Part shown: in pieces, positions 1 to 5,266 of the stretch
Numbering within the stretch: position 1 is the stretch's first letter
Layout of the letters: each line of letters opens with the position of its first letter
From: CAMEON01 sp045643785
GTDB taxonomy: Bacteria > Bacillota > Clostridia > Oscillospirales > CAG-272
Length of the DNA stretch: 5,266 nt
Direction: 5' to 3'
Assembly: GCA_045643785.1 (NCBI GenBank)
Contig: JAZRFR010000154.1
Span: 1-5,266 of the forward strand
The notes under the pieces: generated by a model
Told to the model about the DNA's origin: nothing
The model's input: only the letters and a program-made list of their open reading frames with translations
The model's database searches: none
Position numbers and translations under genes: made by a program

Positions 1-9
1 TTAGGAGGT

Positions 10-67
10 CTTGGAACCCTTTTTCAAAAGGGTTCCAAGTGGGGGTCAAGGGGGTGAAGCCCCCTTG
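10..67. repeat. Two adjacent intergenic hairpins, probable dispersed extragenic repeat
   Basis: Two inverted repeats lie side by side. The first pairs CTTGGAACCCT (10-20) with AGGGTTCCAAG (29-39), a perfect 11-bp stem that extends into the T/A loop. The second pairs CAAGGGGG (47-54) with CCCCCTTG (60-67) around a 5-base loop. Neither is followed directly by a T-run: the nearest, TTTTT in the 77-82 stretch, starts about ten bases after the second stem. A standard intrinsic terminator is therefore not clearly supported, although the pair could still end transcription from a gene to the left. From general familiarity, GGAACCC/GGGTTCC hairpins of this kind recur between genes in Oscillospirales-type genomes. 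The stems are seen directly; the dispersed-repeat status is inferred. Confidence 0.55.
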
Positions 68-129
68 CGCTCTGCTATTTTTCTAATTATGCAATCGGCT
101 ACCGACTATACCACCAAAGGAGACATACC

Positions 130-906
130 ATGAAGATTACGTTTCTCGGCACCAGTCACGGCATCACCGAAAAGAACCAATTCTGTTCCTCCGCGCTGAT
201 CAGCACGGGAGGGAAGCACTATGTCGTTGACGCAGGCGCGCCCGTGCTGACCCTGCTCAAGAATCACGATATTCCCCTCACCGACGTGGCGGGCGTGTTC
301 ATTACCCACTCGCACCACGACCATTTCATGGGGCTCTGCACCCTGACCCAGCAGATCAACGAGTTCTCCCAGTTTGCGGACGTAGCCTTTCCCGTATACG
401 TCCCTGACGCCGAGGAGTATCACCGCATGTTCGCCTTCATTTTTGGCGACCCCGCCTTCCACGGGCGGCTGGCCTACACCGTCTACGGCGGCCTGACCGA
501 TCCCCACGGCGACCGCGCCCGCCGCGTATCTGCCGTGATCTTTGACGACGGCAACCTCAAGGTCACCGCCATCCCCGTGGATCACTACAAGAACGCCCAC
601 GCATTCCTGCTGGAAGCCGAGGGCAAGCGGGTGGTGTTTACCGGCGACCTCGTCACCGACATGCCCGACTACCCCGCCGTCATCACCGAGACCGAAACGG
701 ATCTGGTGGTTACCGAGGGAGCCCACACCAAGCTCAATAAGCCCGAGGTCATGGCGCTGCTCAAATCCAGCCGCACGCAAACCTTGGTTATCACCCACCG
801 CTACGACAAGTTCAACACCGACGAGATGGTGAATGAACTGGTGGCGTATACCAAGGATAAGTTTGAGACGGTACTGGCTTTTGATGGCATGATTCTGGAA
901 ATCTAA
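130..906 (+). CDS. MBL-fold metallo-hydrolase (RNase Z-like beta-lactamase superfamily)
   Basis: A 258-residue protein with a complete metallo-beta-lactamase fold signature. It opens with the typical first strand MKITFLGTSHG. The metal motif THSHHDH supplies H60, H62, D64 and H65. Further likely ligands are H152 (PVDHYKNAHAF), D173 in VVFTGDL and H223 in VITHRY, the order seen in RNase Z-like enzymes. A binuclear, probably zinc, hydrolase is therefore likely. It is cytosolic, with no signal peptide or membrane segment. The substrate cannot be read from sequence: the long exosite arm of true RNase Z is not evident, so tRNA processing should not be assumed, and members of this group hydrolyse diverse phosphodiesters, lactones or thioesters. 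The start is fixed by AAAGGAG at 116-122, seven bases before the ATG. It is the only plus-strand gene, convergent with the minus-strand block and sharing its terminator. No confident promoter was found in 68-115. Confidence 0.9.
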   Translation: MKITFLGTSHGITEKNQFCSSALISTGGKHYVVDAGAPVLTLLKNHDIPLTDVAGVFITHSHHDHFMGLCTLTQQINEFSQFADVAFPVYVPDAEEYHRMFAFIFGDPAFHGRLAYTVYGGLTDPHGDRARRVSAVIFDDGNLKVTAIPVDHYKNAHAFLLEAEGKRVVFTGDLVTDMPDYPAVITETETDLVVTEGAHTKLNKPEVMALLKSSRTQTLVITHRYDKFNTDEMVNELVAYTKDKFETVLAFDGMILEI

Positions 907-910
907 AAAG

Positions 911-954
911 AATACCGCACACCCGAGAGGTCATCCTCCCGCGTGTGCGGTATT
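911..954. terminator. Bidirectional intrinsic terminator between convergent genes
   Basis: AATACCGCACAC (911-922) pairs perfectly with GTGTGCGGTATT (943-954). The stem continues inward, with small mismatches, to GAGG (927-930) paired with CCTC (935-938) around a TCAT loop. On the plus strand the stem runs into TATTTTCATCTT just after the metallo-hydrolase stop codon. On the minus strand it is followed by CTTTTTAG, the reverse complement of the A-run at 905-909. Both convergent genes stop within 17 bases of the structure, so one hairpin can terminate both transcripts. Confidence 0.9.
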
Positions 955-970
955 TTCATCTTAAGAGCGA

Positions 971-1894
971 TCAATCTGCCTCGGTCGCCGCAAAGATCTC
1001 GTCCTTCACCCACTTCTGGAGCGCGGCCACGGTCTCGGGCGCCTGTTTACCAACAGGCTTGCCGTCGATCTCCACGCAACGCAGACCGGGCGCGGAGGAG
1101 GAGGAGATCAGGACTTCCTTGGCGTTCATAAGCTCCTCCACCGTGAAGGGGGTCTCGTTCACGGGGATTCCCAGAGCATGACAGGCGGTGATGAGGTGGG
1201 CGCGGGCAATGCCGGGGAGGATGAGATTATCCAGAGGGGCGGTCTGGAACTCGCCCTTCTCGTTGATGATGTGGACGTTGGAGGGGGCGCACTCGGTCAC
1301 GCGCGTGGGCATCGCCACGCGGGTCGGCATACCGACGGGCATGCCGCCAACGAACTCACCGCCGCAACCGCTCTGGCCGGGGGTGCGGTACAGAATGGCC
1401 TCGTAGACCCCTGCGCGGGCGGCCTCCTGGCTGTACATGACCGCGGGGAGGAGGTTGAGTGTCTTGATGTGACATTGATGGAAGCGGATATCCTCGCGGA
1501 GGATGGCCTTGACCTCCATTCCGATATCCTTGATGGCCATAGGCTTCAGCACCACCCAGAAATTGCCCACCATGTCCTCGGGATAGGTGTGGTTGCGGGG
1601 CTGGGTGCCTCTCGTGATCTGGAAGTAGACCTGCTGCTCGGGATCGTCCACCTGATTCACCAGATCGCGGATGAGGGAAGCCATCTCCGCCTTCTCCATG
1701 GGGATCTTGATGTCTACCATAGCCGCGCTGCGGAAGAAGCGGTCGATGTGTTCCTCCAGGGCAAACACCTTGTGGTTGCGGGTGAAGGTGGCCTCGTAGA
1801 CGCCGTCACCGAAGTAGTTGACTCTGTCGTTGAAGGGGACAGTCAGCTCATCGAGAGTGCCGATCTTGCCGTTGTAGTAGCCTAAATTCTGCAT
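971..1894 (-). CDS. dat: Class IV PLP aminotransferase, probable D-amino acid transaminase
   Basis: A 307-residue fold-type IV PLP enzyme. Recognisable blocks in order: FGDGVYE (28-34, with Y33 at the active site), EEHIDRFFRSA (47-57), YFQITRGTQPRNH (90-102), IKTLNLLPAV (143-152, with K144 as the Schiff-base lysine), VTECAPSNVHI (199-209, with E201 contacting the PLP ring nitrogen), and NLILPGIAR followed by SSSSAPG near the C-terminus. R100 and H102 match the arginine and histidine of Bacillus D-amino acid transaminase that bind the substrate carboxylate, which favours D-amino acid over branched-chain specificity. The likely reaction interconverts D-alanine plus 2-oxoglutarate with pyruvate plus D-glutamate, supplying peptidoglycan precursors. 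The protein is about 25 residues longer than the Bacillus enzyme because of extra sequence at about 171-198. The start is supported by GAGAAAGG at 1905-1912, ten bases upstream, and by the standard N-terminus. It is the last gene of the minus-strand block, ending at the shared terminator. The symbol follows from motifs, not from a database match. Confidence 0.85.
   Translation of the reverse strand: MQNLGYYNGKIGTLDELTVPFNDRVNYFGDGVYEATFTRNHKVFALEEHIDRFFRSAAMVDIKIPMEKAEMASLIRDLVNQVDDPEQQVYFQITRGTQPRNHTYPEDMVGNFWVVLKPMAIKDIGMEVKAILREDIRFHQCHIKTLNLLPAVMYSQEAARAGVYEAILYRTPGQSGCGGEFVGGMPVGMPTRVAMPTRVTECAPSNVHIINEKGEFQTAPLDNLILPGIARAHLITACHALGIPVNETPFTVEELMNAKEVLISSSSAPGLRCVEIDGKPVGKQAPETVAALQKWVKDEIFAATEAD
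1301..1384 (-). repeat. In-frame, repeat-rich insertion inside the aminotransferase gene
   Basis: Residues 171-198 of the aminotransferase sit between the family blocks YEAILYR and VTECAPSN, which in the Bacillus D-amino acid transaminase are separated by only three residues. The extra segment is Gly/Pro/Met-rich and contains VGMPTRV followed by VAMPTRV. In DNA these are 18-base near-repeats, GGTATGCCGACCCGCGTG and GCGATGCCCACGCGCGTG, agreeing at 14 positions, with a partial third copy (GGCATGCCC) before them. The same stretch holds three inverted repeats: CGCGTGG/CCACGCG (1302-1308 with 1315-1321), GTCGG/CCGAC (1323-1327 with 1332-1336) and the palindrome GGCATGCC (1338-1345). The reading frame is kept. 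The exact borders are uncertain by a few codons. Confidence 0.65.
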
Positions 1895-1955
1895 AAATCA
1901 AATGCCTTTCTCGGGGGGATCCCCGCGCTGAAAATGATGAAATGACGATGGCTTT

Positions 1956-2000
1956 GGGGCGCACGTTCGTGAAGGGAAAGCTTCACGGCTCGTACGCCCC
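1956..2000. other. Imperfect long hairpin between the GtrA-family gene and the aminotransferase gene
   Basis: GGGGCG (1956-1961) pairs with CGCCCC (1995-2000). The stem continues with a G-U pair, an ACG match, a small internal loop and TTCGTGAA-type pairing up to a loop around GGGAAAG. No T-run follows in either direction (AAAGCC on the minus strand, GAGGGG on the plus), so a normal intrinsic terminator is not supported. It could slow or partly attenuate transcription into the aminotransferase gene, protect the upstream mRNA from 3' decay, or be a dispersed repeat. A short GGGGATCCCC palindrome lies at 1915-1924, just upstream of the aminotransferase ribosome binding site. Confidence 0.5.
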
Positions 2001-2006
2001 GAGGGG

Positions 2007-2507
2007 TCAGGATTTCTTTTTTGTGAATACCACCAGCTTGCTCAGCACGTAGTTGGCGATGATGACCAAAACGGCGGCGATGAGCTTGGCGATGATGCCG
2101 GGAGTCAGAGCGATGCCCAGAATGACGGGAGGCGTGACGATCCACAGCGCCAGAAGCAGGGTGCAACCGTAGGTGACGCCCAGATCCAACAGGAAGGAGG
2201 CCACGCGGGAGCCCGCAAAGAGGACGAGCTGACGCCAGAAGGTATCCTTGGAGCGATCCGCCTCGGTAAAGACCCACTTGCGGTTGGTGAAGAAGGCGAA
2301 CAGTACGGCGGCGACCCATTGGATGACCTGGGCGATGACGTAGACCGTAATGTAGGTGCCTGACGTCTCGTTGTCCATGGGGATCTGCAGAAGATGCTCT
2401 GCGCCCGCCATGATGAGGAAGTAGGTACCGAAGCCCACCACGGTGGTCAGTACGCCGAAAATGAGATACATGATGATCTCGCGGTATTTGTTGAACAATT
2501 CCTTCAT
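2007..2507 (-). CDS. GtrA-family four-helix membrane protein
   Basis: A 166-residue integral membrane protein with the layout of the GtrA-like family. Four hydrophobic segments lie at about 11-34, 53-73, 94-122 and 128-151. The family's two hallmark loop motifs are FFTNRKWVF (72-80) after helix 2 and NYVLSKLVVF (152-161) after helix 4. A short basic tail, TKKKS, ends the protein. GtrA proteins are associated with moving or presenting lipid-linked sugars for polysaccharide, teichoic acid or O-antigen modification, often beside a glycosyltransferase. No glycosyltransferase is visible here, so the partner is unknown. The gene starts ten bases after the cysS stop codon and its AAGGAA ribosome binding site (2514-2519) overlaps that stop, so translation is probably coupled to cysS. 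The length is normal for the family and nothing is broken. Confidence 0.88.
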   Translation of the reverse strand: MKELFNKYREIIMYLIFGVLTTVVGFGTYFLIMAGAEHLLQIPMDNETSGTYITVYVIAQVIQWVAAVLFAFFTNRKWVFTEADRSKDTFWRQLVLFAGSRVASFLLDLGVTYGCTLLLALWIVTPPVILGIALTPGIIAKLIAAVLVIIANYVLSKLVVFTKKKS

Positions 2508-2513
2508 GAAGCT

Positions 2514-2519
2514 TTCCTT
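2514..2519 (-). promoter_or_regulatory. Ribosome binding site of the GtrA-family gene, overlapping the cysS stop codon
   Basis: On the minus strand the junction reads TAAGGAAAGC: the cysS TAA stop (2520-2518) shares bases with the AAGGAA Shine-Dalgarno, six bases before the ATG at 2507. This fixes the start of the membrane protein and implies that ribosomes ending cysS can reinitiate on it. Confidence 0.75.
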
Positions 2520-3996
2520 ACTCGTTGATCTTATAGGTCGTGCCCTGGGGGGTGTCGATGAGAGTCACACCCTTGCTTGCCAGCTCGTCGCGGATGCGGT
2601 CAGCCTCGGCGAAGTTCTTCTCCTTCTTGGCGGCCTTGCGGGCGTCGATAGCGGCAAGGATCTCGGCCACGAAGGGATCGGCGGCAGCGGCAGCGCGCTC
2701 GGCCTCAGCGGCGGCCTGTTTAGCGGCCTCGGCGGCGGCACGCTCGGCGGCCAGCTTCTCCCGCAGGGTAGCGGCGCGGTCCAGGAGACCTACGGACAGA
2801 ACGGTATCGAAGTCGGCCAGCACAGCCAGCTTGGTAGCGTCGTTGACCTTGGCCTTGAGTACGTCGTAGATGGCGGTGACGGCCAGAGAGGTGTTGAGGT
2901 CATTGTCCAGCGCCTTGACGAAGCCCTCCTTGAGGGTGGCGGCGGCGGTCTCGTCAACCTCGCCTGCCTCGGGATTCAGGGCGGCGATGCGATTGATGAG
3001 CTTATTGTAGGCATCGGCGGCGTTGTCCATGTTCTCCCAGGAGAAGACCAGGGACTTGCGGTAGTGGGACTGGAGGCAGAAGAAGCGGTAGACCATGGGA
3101 TCGTAGCCCTTCTCTTCCAGCAGGGAGACGGTGAGGAACTCGCCCTTGGACTTGGACATCTTGCCGCCCGTGGTGTTCAGGTGGAGAACGTGTACCCAGT
3201 ATTTGCACCAGGGATGGCCGATATACGCCTCGGACTGGGCGATCTCGTTGGTGTGGTGGGGGAATGCGTTGTCGATACCGCCGCAGTGGATATCCAGATG
3301 CTCACCCAGATACTTCATGGAGATACCCGAGCACTCAATGTGCCAGCCGGGGTAGCCCACGCCCCAGGGAGAGGGCCACTTAAGCTCCTGATCGTCGAAC
3401 TTGGACTTGGTGAACCACAGCACGAAGTCAGCCTTATTGCGCTTGTTGTCGTCGGCTTCCACGCCCTCGCGGACGCCCACGTCCAGATCCTCCTCCTTGA
3501 AGTCGTTGAAGATGTAGTACTTCTCCAGCTTGGAGGTGTCGAAGTAGATGTTGCCGCCTGCCTCGTATGCGTAGCCCTTCTCGATGAGGGTCTCGATGAG
3601 GTGGATGTACTCGTCGATGCAACCCGTGGCGGGCTGAACGATGTCGGGGGTCTTGATGTTGAGCTTTTCGCAGTCGGCAAAGAAGGCGTCGGTGTAGAAC
3701 TTGGCGATCTCCATGACGGGCTTCTTCTCGCGGCCCGCGCCCTTGAGCATCTTGTCCTCACCCTCGTCGGCGTCGGAGGAGAGGTGTCCCACGTCGGTGA
3801 TGTTCATGACACGGGTGACGTCGTAGCCGGCGTAGCGGAGGTACTTCTCCAGCACGTCCTCCATCATGTAGGTGCGGAGGTTACCGATGTGGGCGAAGTG
3901 GTAGACCGTAGGGCCGCAGGTGTACATGCTTACCTTGCCGGGCTCGTGGGGGATGAATTCTTCTTTCTTATGGGTTGCGGAGTTGTAGAGTTGCAT
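2518..3996 (-). CDS. cysS: Cysteine--tRNA ligase (cysteinyl-tRNA synthetase)
   Basis: A 492-residue class I aminoacyl-tRNA synthetase that charges tRNA-Cys with cysteine using ATP in the cytosol. The N-terminus YTCGPTVYHFAHIGNLRT holds the first zinc ligand C27 and the HIGH-type motif HIGN (36-39). GWHIECSG supplies C222, and PHHTNEIAQSEA supplies H247 and E251; these four correspond to E. coli C28, C209, H234 and E238. KMSKS is at 279-283. The helical DALR-type and anticodon-recognition region fills the C-terminal third, ending in NFAEADRIRDELASKGVTLIDT, a standard CysRS ending. An Ala/Glu-rich, probably coiled-coil linker occupies about 412-439 and makes the protein some 30 residues longer than the 461-residue E. 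coli enzyme. The start is supported by GAAAGGC at 4004-4010. It lies 31 bases after the TIM-barrel gene and 10 before the GtrA-family gene. No T-box leader precedes it, so its expression probably depends on the promoter at 4997-5025. All catalytic residues are intact. Confidence 0.97.
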   Translation of the reverse strand: MQLYNSATHKKEEFIPHEPGKVSMYTCGPTVYHFAHIGNLRTYMMEDVLEKYLRYAGYDVTRVMNITDVGHLSSDADEGEDKMLKGAGREKKPVMEIAKFYTDAFFADCEKLNIKTPDIVQPATGCIDEYIHLIETLIEKGYAYEAGGNIYFDTSKLEKYYIFNDFKEEDLDVGVREGVEADDNKRNKADFVLWFTKSKFDDQELKWPSPWGVGYPGWHIECSGISMKYLGEHLDIHCGGIDNAFPHHTNEIAQSEAYIGHPWCKYWVHVLHLNTTGGKMSKSKGEFLTVSLLEEKGYDPMVYRFFCLQSHYRKSLVFSWENMDNAADAYNKLINRIAALNPEAGEVDETAAATLKEGFVKALDNDLNTSLAVTAIYDVLKAKVNDATKLAVLADFDTVLSVGLLDRAATLREKLAAERAAAEAAKQAAAEAERAAAAADPFVAEILAAIDARKAAKKEKNFAEADRIRDELASKGVTLIDTPQGTTYKINE

Positions 3997-4027
3997 GATG
4001 TTGCCTTTCTATATCAGCGTATATGAT

Positions 4028-4957
4028 TTATAACAAATTGGCCAATTTTTTTGCGGCGTACATCGCCCTTGCCGCGTGGGCGAGCCGTACCGAGCGGTCG
4101 GCGGGAAGGTCGGAGGTCTTGAGCTCCAGGTTGATGCATTTGTTGGAGGTGGTCAAGAACTCGCAGAGGCGGAGTCCTTCGGCGGCGTCCTCCCAGTCCA
4201 CGGCACCGCCCAGGGGCGTGCTTTCGGGGCAATCGAAGGGGATGCGGTGGGAGTCTCTCACGCCGTCGTTGTCGTGGATGTGGAGACAGCGCACCTTGCC
4301 TCGGAGCTTTTCCAGCTGGACGGATTGGCAGAGTCCCGTGAGGTTGGCGTGGCCGAAGTCCCAACACACCATGGCGTCCAGCCGTTCGGCCAGCTCCAGA
4401 ATATCGGCGGCGGTACTGCCGTAGACGGCCTCGGAGGGATGGGTGGCGTAGGGCTTGCCCGTCATGTTCTCGATGCAGAGGGTGATCCCAAGCTTGCCCG
4501 CCAGCTCGCGGATGGGCATGAGGAATCGCAGGTTTTCGGAAAGCCACAAGTCCCGACATCGACGGCTTTCATGGCGCACGATGGGGTGGATCACCGCGTC
4601 GGGGATCTTCAGCATGGCGGCTATACGCAGGCCTGCCGTAATCTCTCGGGAGAATCGTGCCATGGCGGCGCTGTCGTCGGGGCTTGGCATAAAGAAGGGC
4701 AGGTGACACATGGGGATGGTCAAGCCCTTGGCCGCGGCTTGGTTGCCGAAGCTGTACAGCACCGAGCGAAGGATGTCGTCGCCGTCGGGCTCCAGCTGAT
4801 CCAGGGACAGATCCACTCCGTTAAAACCCGCGTCTGCAAAGAACTGCGCGGCGGATGACAGGGAATACTTGCTCCCCTCCGACGTATAGGCGTGGTAGCG
4901 GGTGGGGGCGGTGATAAAGACGCGCTCGCCGCTGTTCGTGAGAATTCCGTTGGCCAT
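4028..4957 (-). CDS. Sugar phosphate isomerase/epimerase-like TIM-barrel protein
   Basis: A 309-residue protein of the xylose isomerase-like TIM-barrel/AP endonuclease 2 superfamily. Strand-end motifs appear in barrel order: FNGVDLSLDQL (45-55), MCHLPFF (83-89), AVIHPIVRH (121-129), LCIENMTG (160-167), CWDFGHANLTG (198-208), LHIHDNDG (225-232), GGAVDWEDA (250-258) and INLELK (275-280). E163, D200, H228 and E278 are the likely metal ligands, with H203 nearby. Relatives include sugar or inositol isomerases, epimerases and endonuclease IV. The HDNDG and GxVDW blocks are typical of the sugar isomerase/epimerase branch, but the substrate is unknown. The open frame continues upstream to 5188, but AAAGGAGG eight bases before the ATG at 4957, together with the promoter lying within that extension, shows that the true start is here. 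It is first in the minus-strand operon. No signal peptide is present. Confidence 0.88.
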   Translation of the reverse strand: MANGILTNSGERVFITAPTRYHAYTSEGSKYSLSSAAQFFADAGFNGVDLSLDQLEPDGDDILRSVLYSFGNQAAAKGLTIPMCHLPFFMPSPDDSAAMARFSREITAGLRIAAMLKIPDAVIHPIVRHESRRCRDLWLSENLRFLMPIRELAGKLGITLCIENMTGKPYATHPSEAVYGSTAADILELAERLDAMVCWDFGHANLTGLCQSVQLEKLRGKVRCLHIHDNDGVRDSHRIPFDCPESTPLGGAVDWEDAAEGLRLCEFLTTSNKCINLELKTSDLPADRSVRLAHAARAMYAAKKLANLL

Positions 4958-4965
4958 AGAGGCAT

Positions 4966-4973
4966 CCTCCTTT
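4966..4973 (-). promoter_or_regulatory. Strong ribosome binding site fixing the TIM-barrel gene start
   Basis: On the minus strand AAAGGAGG lies eight bases upstream of the ATG at 4957. It is nearly fully complementary to the 16S rRNA 3' end and selects this start over the in-frame ATG about 11 codons upstream, which lacks such a site and lies close to the predicted transcription start. Confidence 0.9.
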
Positions 4974-4996
4974 CGGTTGAAATTATAATCCATATT

Positions 4997-5025
4997 ATTA
5001 TAGCACGAAATCGAGCGTTTGTCAA
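4997..5025 (-). promoter_or_regulatory. Consensus sigma-A/sigma-70 type promoter of the minus-strand operon
   Basis: Read on the minus strand, TTGACA (5025-5020) and TATAAT (5002-4997) are separated by exactly 17 bases (5003-5019), so both hexamers and the spacing match consensus. Transcription should begin near 4990, giving a leader of roughly 30 bases before the ATG at 4957, too short for a riboswitch or T-box. A second TATAAT sits at 4987-4982 but has no matching -35 box. No operator-like inverted repeat is obvious around the promoter, so strong constitutive expression is plausible. Confidence 0.92.
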
Positions 5026-5266
5026 ATGGTTTTAGGATATAGACGGCTTTTTTACAAAAAAATTCTCGGTATTTGCAGAGGTTGCCGTGGGATACTATGG
5101 GTGGGGGCGATAAATTGGAGTTTAGCGGGCTGTAAATGGATGCCGTAGGGGCGGGTTCCCTATCCGCCCGCCCACGTCCCAAAACCATGTGTGCCCTGGC
5201 CTTTTGGAATCACCGGCGGGTATGGGATCCCCCCCCCCAAGCCGCATCCCCACCCCCTGCCCAACC
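5026..5266. other. Non-coding region upstream of the operon promoter
   Basis: About 240 bases with no believable gene on either strand: no ribosome binding site with a matching frame and no recognisable protein. The part next to the promoter (5026-5070) is AT-rich and includes a run of seven A (5057-5063), which could act as an upstream element. Beyond about 5100 the composition becomes GC-rich and repeat-like, with an inverted repeat at 5149-5169 and ten consecutive C at 5229-5238. A divergent gene to the right of the window may begin or end beyond the edge, but nothing here shows it. Confidence 0.6.
5149..5169. repeat. GC-rich inverted repeat, probable dispersed extragenic element
   Basis: GGGCGG (5149-5154) pairs with CCGCCC (5164-5169) around a nine-base loop, GTTCCCTAT. 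The surrounding sequence, GTAGGGGCGGGTTCCC followed by TATCCGCCCGCC, resembles a family of short extragenic repeats that I associate with gut Oscillospirales genomes. That link is recollection rather than a search result. There is no T-run on either side, so it is not a terminator. Confidence 0.5.

Noticed and set aside
10..67. Possible CRISPR-like or attachment-site repeat
   Set aside because: The two stems differ in sequence, there is no regular spacing or spacer pattern, and no cas, integrase or tRNA gene is present.
65..112. Promoter for the metallo-hydrolase (TTGCGC at 65-70 with TATGCA at 88-93, or TATACC at 107-112)
   Set aside because: Hexamers match consensus poorly and no pair has good sequence and spacing together, so no site can be supported.
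106..798. 230-residue minus-strand frame opposite the metallo-hydrolase
   Set aside because: Antisense shadow; the plus strand carries the HxHxDH motif and a proper ribosome binding site.
1178..1885. 235-residue plus-strand frame opposite the aminotransferase
   Set aside because: Low-complexity His/Asp/Gly/Leu-rich antisense shadow with no motifs; the opposite strand carries an intact PLP enzyme.
1882..2319. 145-residue minus-strand frame bridging the GtrA gene and the intergenic gap
   Set aside because: Out of frame within the GtrA-family gene, Arg/His/Gly-rich, without a ribosome binding site or known domain.
2443..4026. Long 527-residue open frame on the plus strand
   Set aside because: It lies exactly opposite cysS, whose motifs are complete, and its Val/Gly/Leu-rich composition is the typical antisense shadow of a GC-rich gene.
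4958..5188. N-terminal extension of the TIM-barrel frame by 77 residues
   Set aside because: It spans the consensus promoter and the repeat-like region, has no ribosome binding site at its ATG and shows no domain similarity; the AAAGGAGG-supported ATG at 4957 fits the family start.
5229..5238. Ten-C run as a phase-variation switch
   Set aside because: No coding frame or promoter in the window depends on it, and long homopolymers are frequent sequencing artefacts.

Overview
The window looks like an ordinary chromosomal segment of a fairly GC-rich Firmicute, most plausibly a gut-type Clostridia/Oscillospirales lineage. That placement is inferred from three things: strong AGGAGG-type ribosome binding sites, the style of the cysteinyl-tRNA synthetase (for example HHTNE at the zinc site), and GC-rich hairpin repeats between genes. 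No 16S or other decisive marker is present.

Layout: a short non-coding stretch with two hairpins (about 1-115) leads into one plus-strand gene, an MBL-fold metallo-hydrolase (130-906). A long, nearly symmetric hairpin (911-954) then serves as a shared terminator for this gene and for a convergent block on the minus strand. Read 5' to 3' on the minus strand, that block is: a consensus sigma-A-type promoter (5025-4997), a sugar phosphate isomerase/epimerase-like TIM-barrel protein (4957-4028), cysteinyl-tRNA synthetase cysS (3996-2518), a GtrA-family four-helix membrane protein (2507-2007), and a class IV PLP aminotransferase that resembles D-amino acid transaminase (1894-971). The first three genes are tightly packed (31 and 10 bases apart) and almost certainly co-transcribed. 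The aminotransferase follows after 112 bases that hold an imperfect hairpin without a T-tract, so it may be in the same transcript or partly uncoupled. The right end (about 5040-5266) is non-coding and contains a GC-rich inverted repeat and a run of ten C.

The four minus-strand genes do not form an obvious single pathway. cysS is a housekeeping gene, GtrA proteins usually serve envelope polysaccharide or lipid-linked sugar metabolism, and the D-amino acid transaminase would feed D-Ala/D-Glu to peptidoglycan. A loose cell-envelope theme is possible but only inferred.

I found no defence system, mobile element, CRISPR array or RNA gene. The most unusual feature is an in-frame block of about 25 extra residues in the aminotransferase, between the catalytic lysine and the PLP-contacting glutamate. 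Its DNA is built from short direct and inverted repeats, as if a small palindromic element had inserted into the gene.
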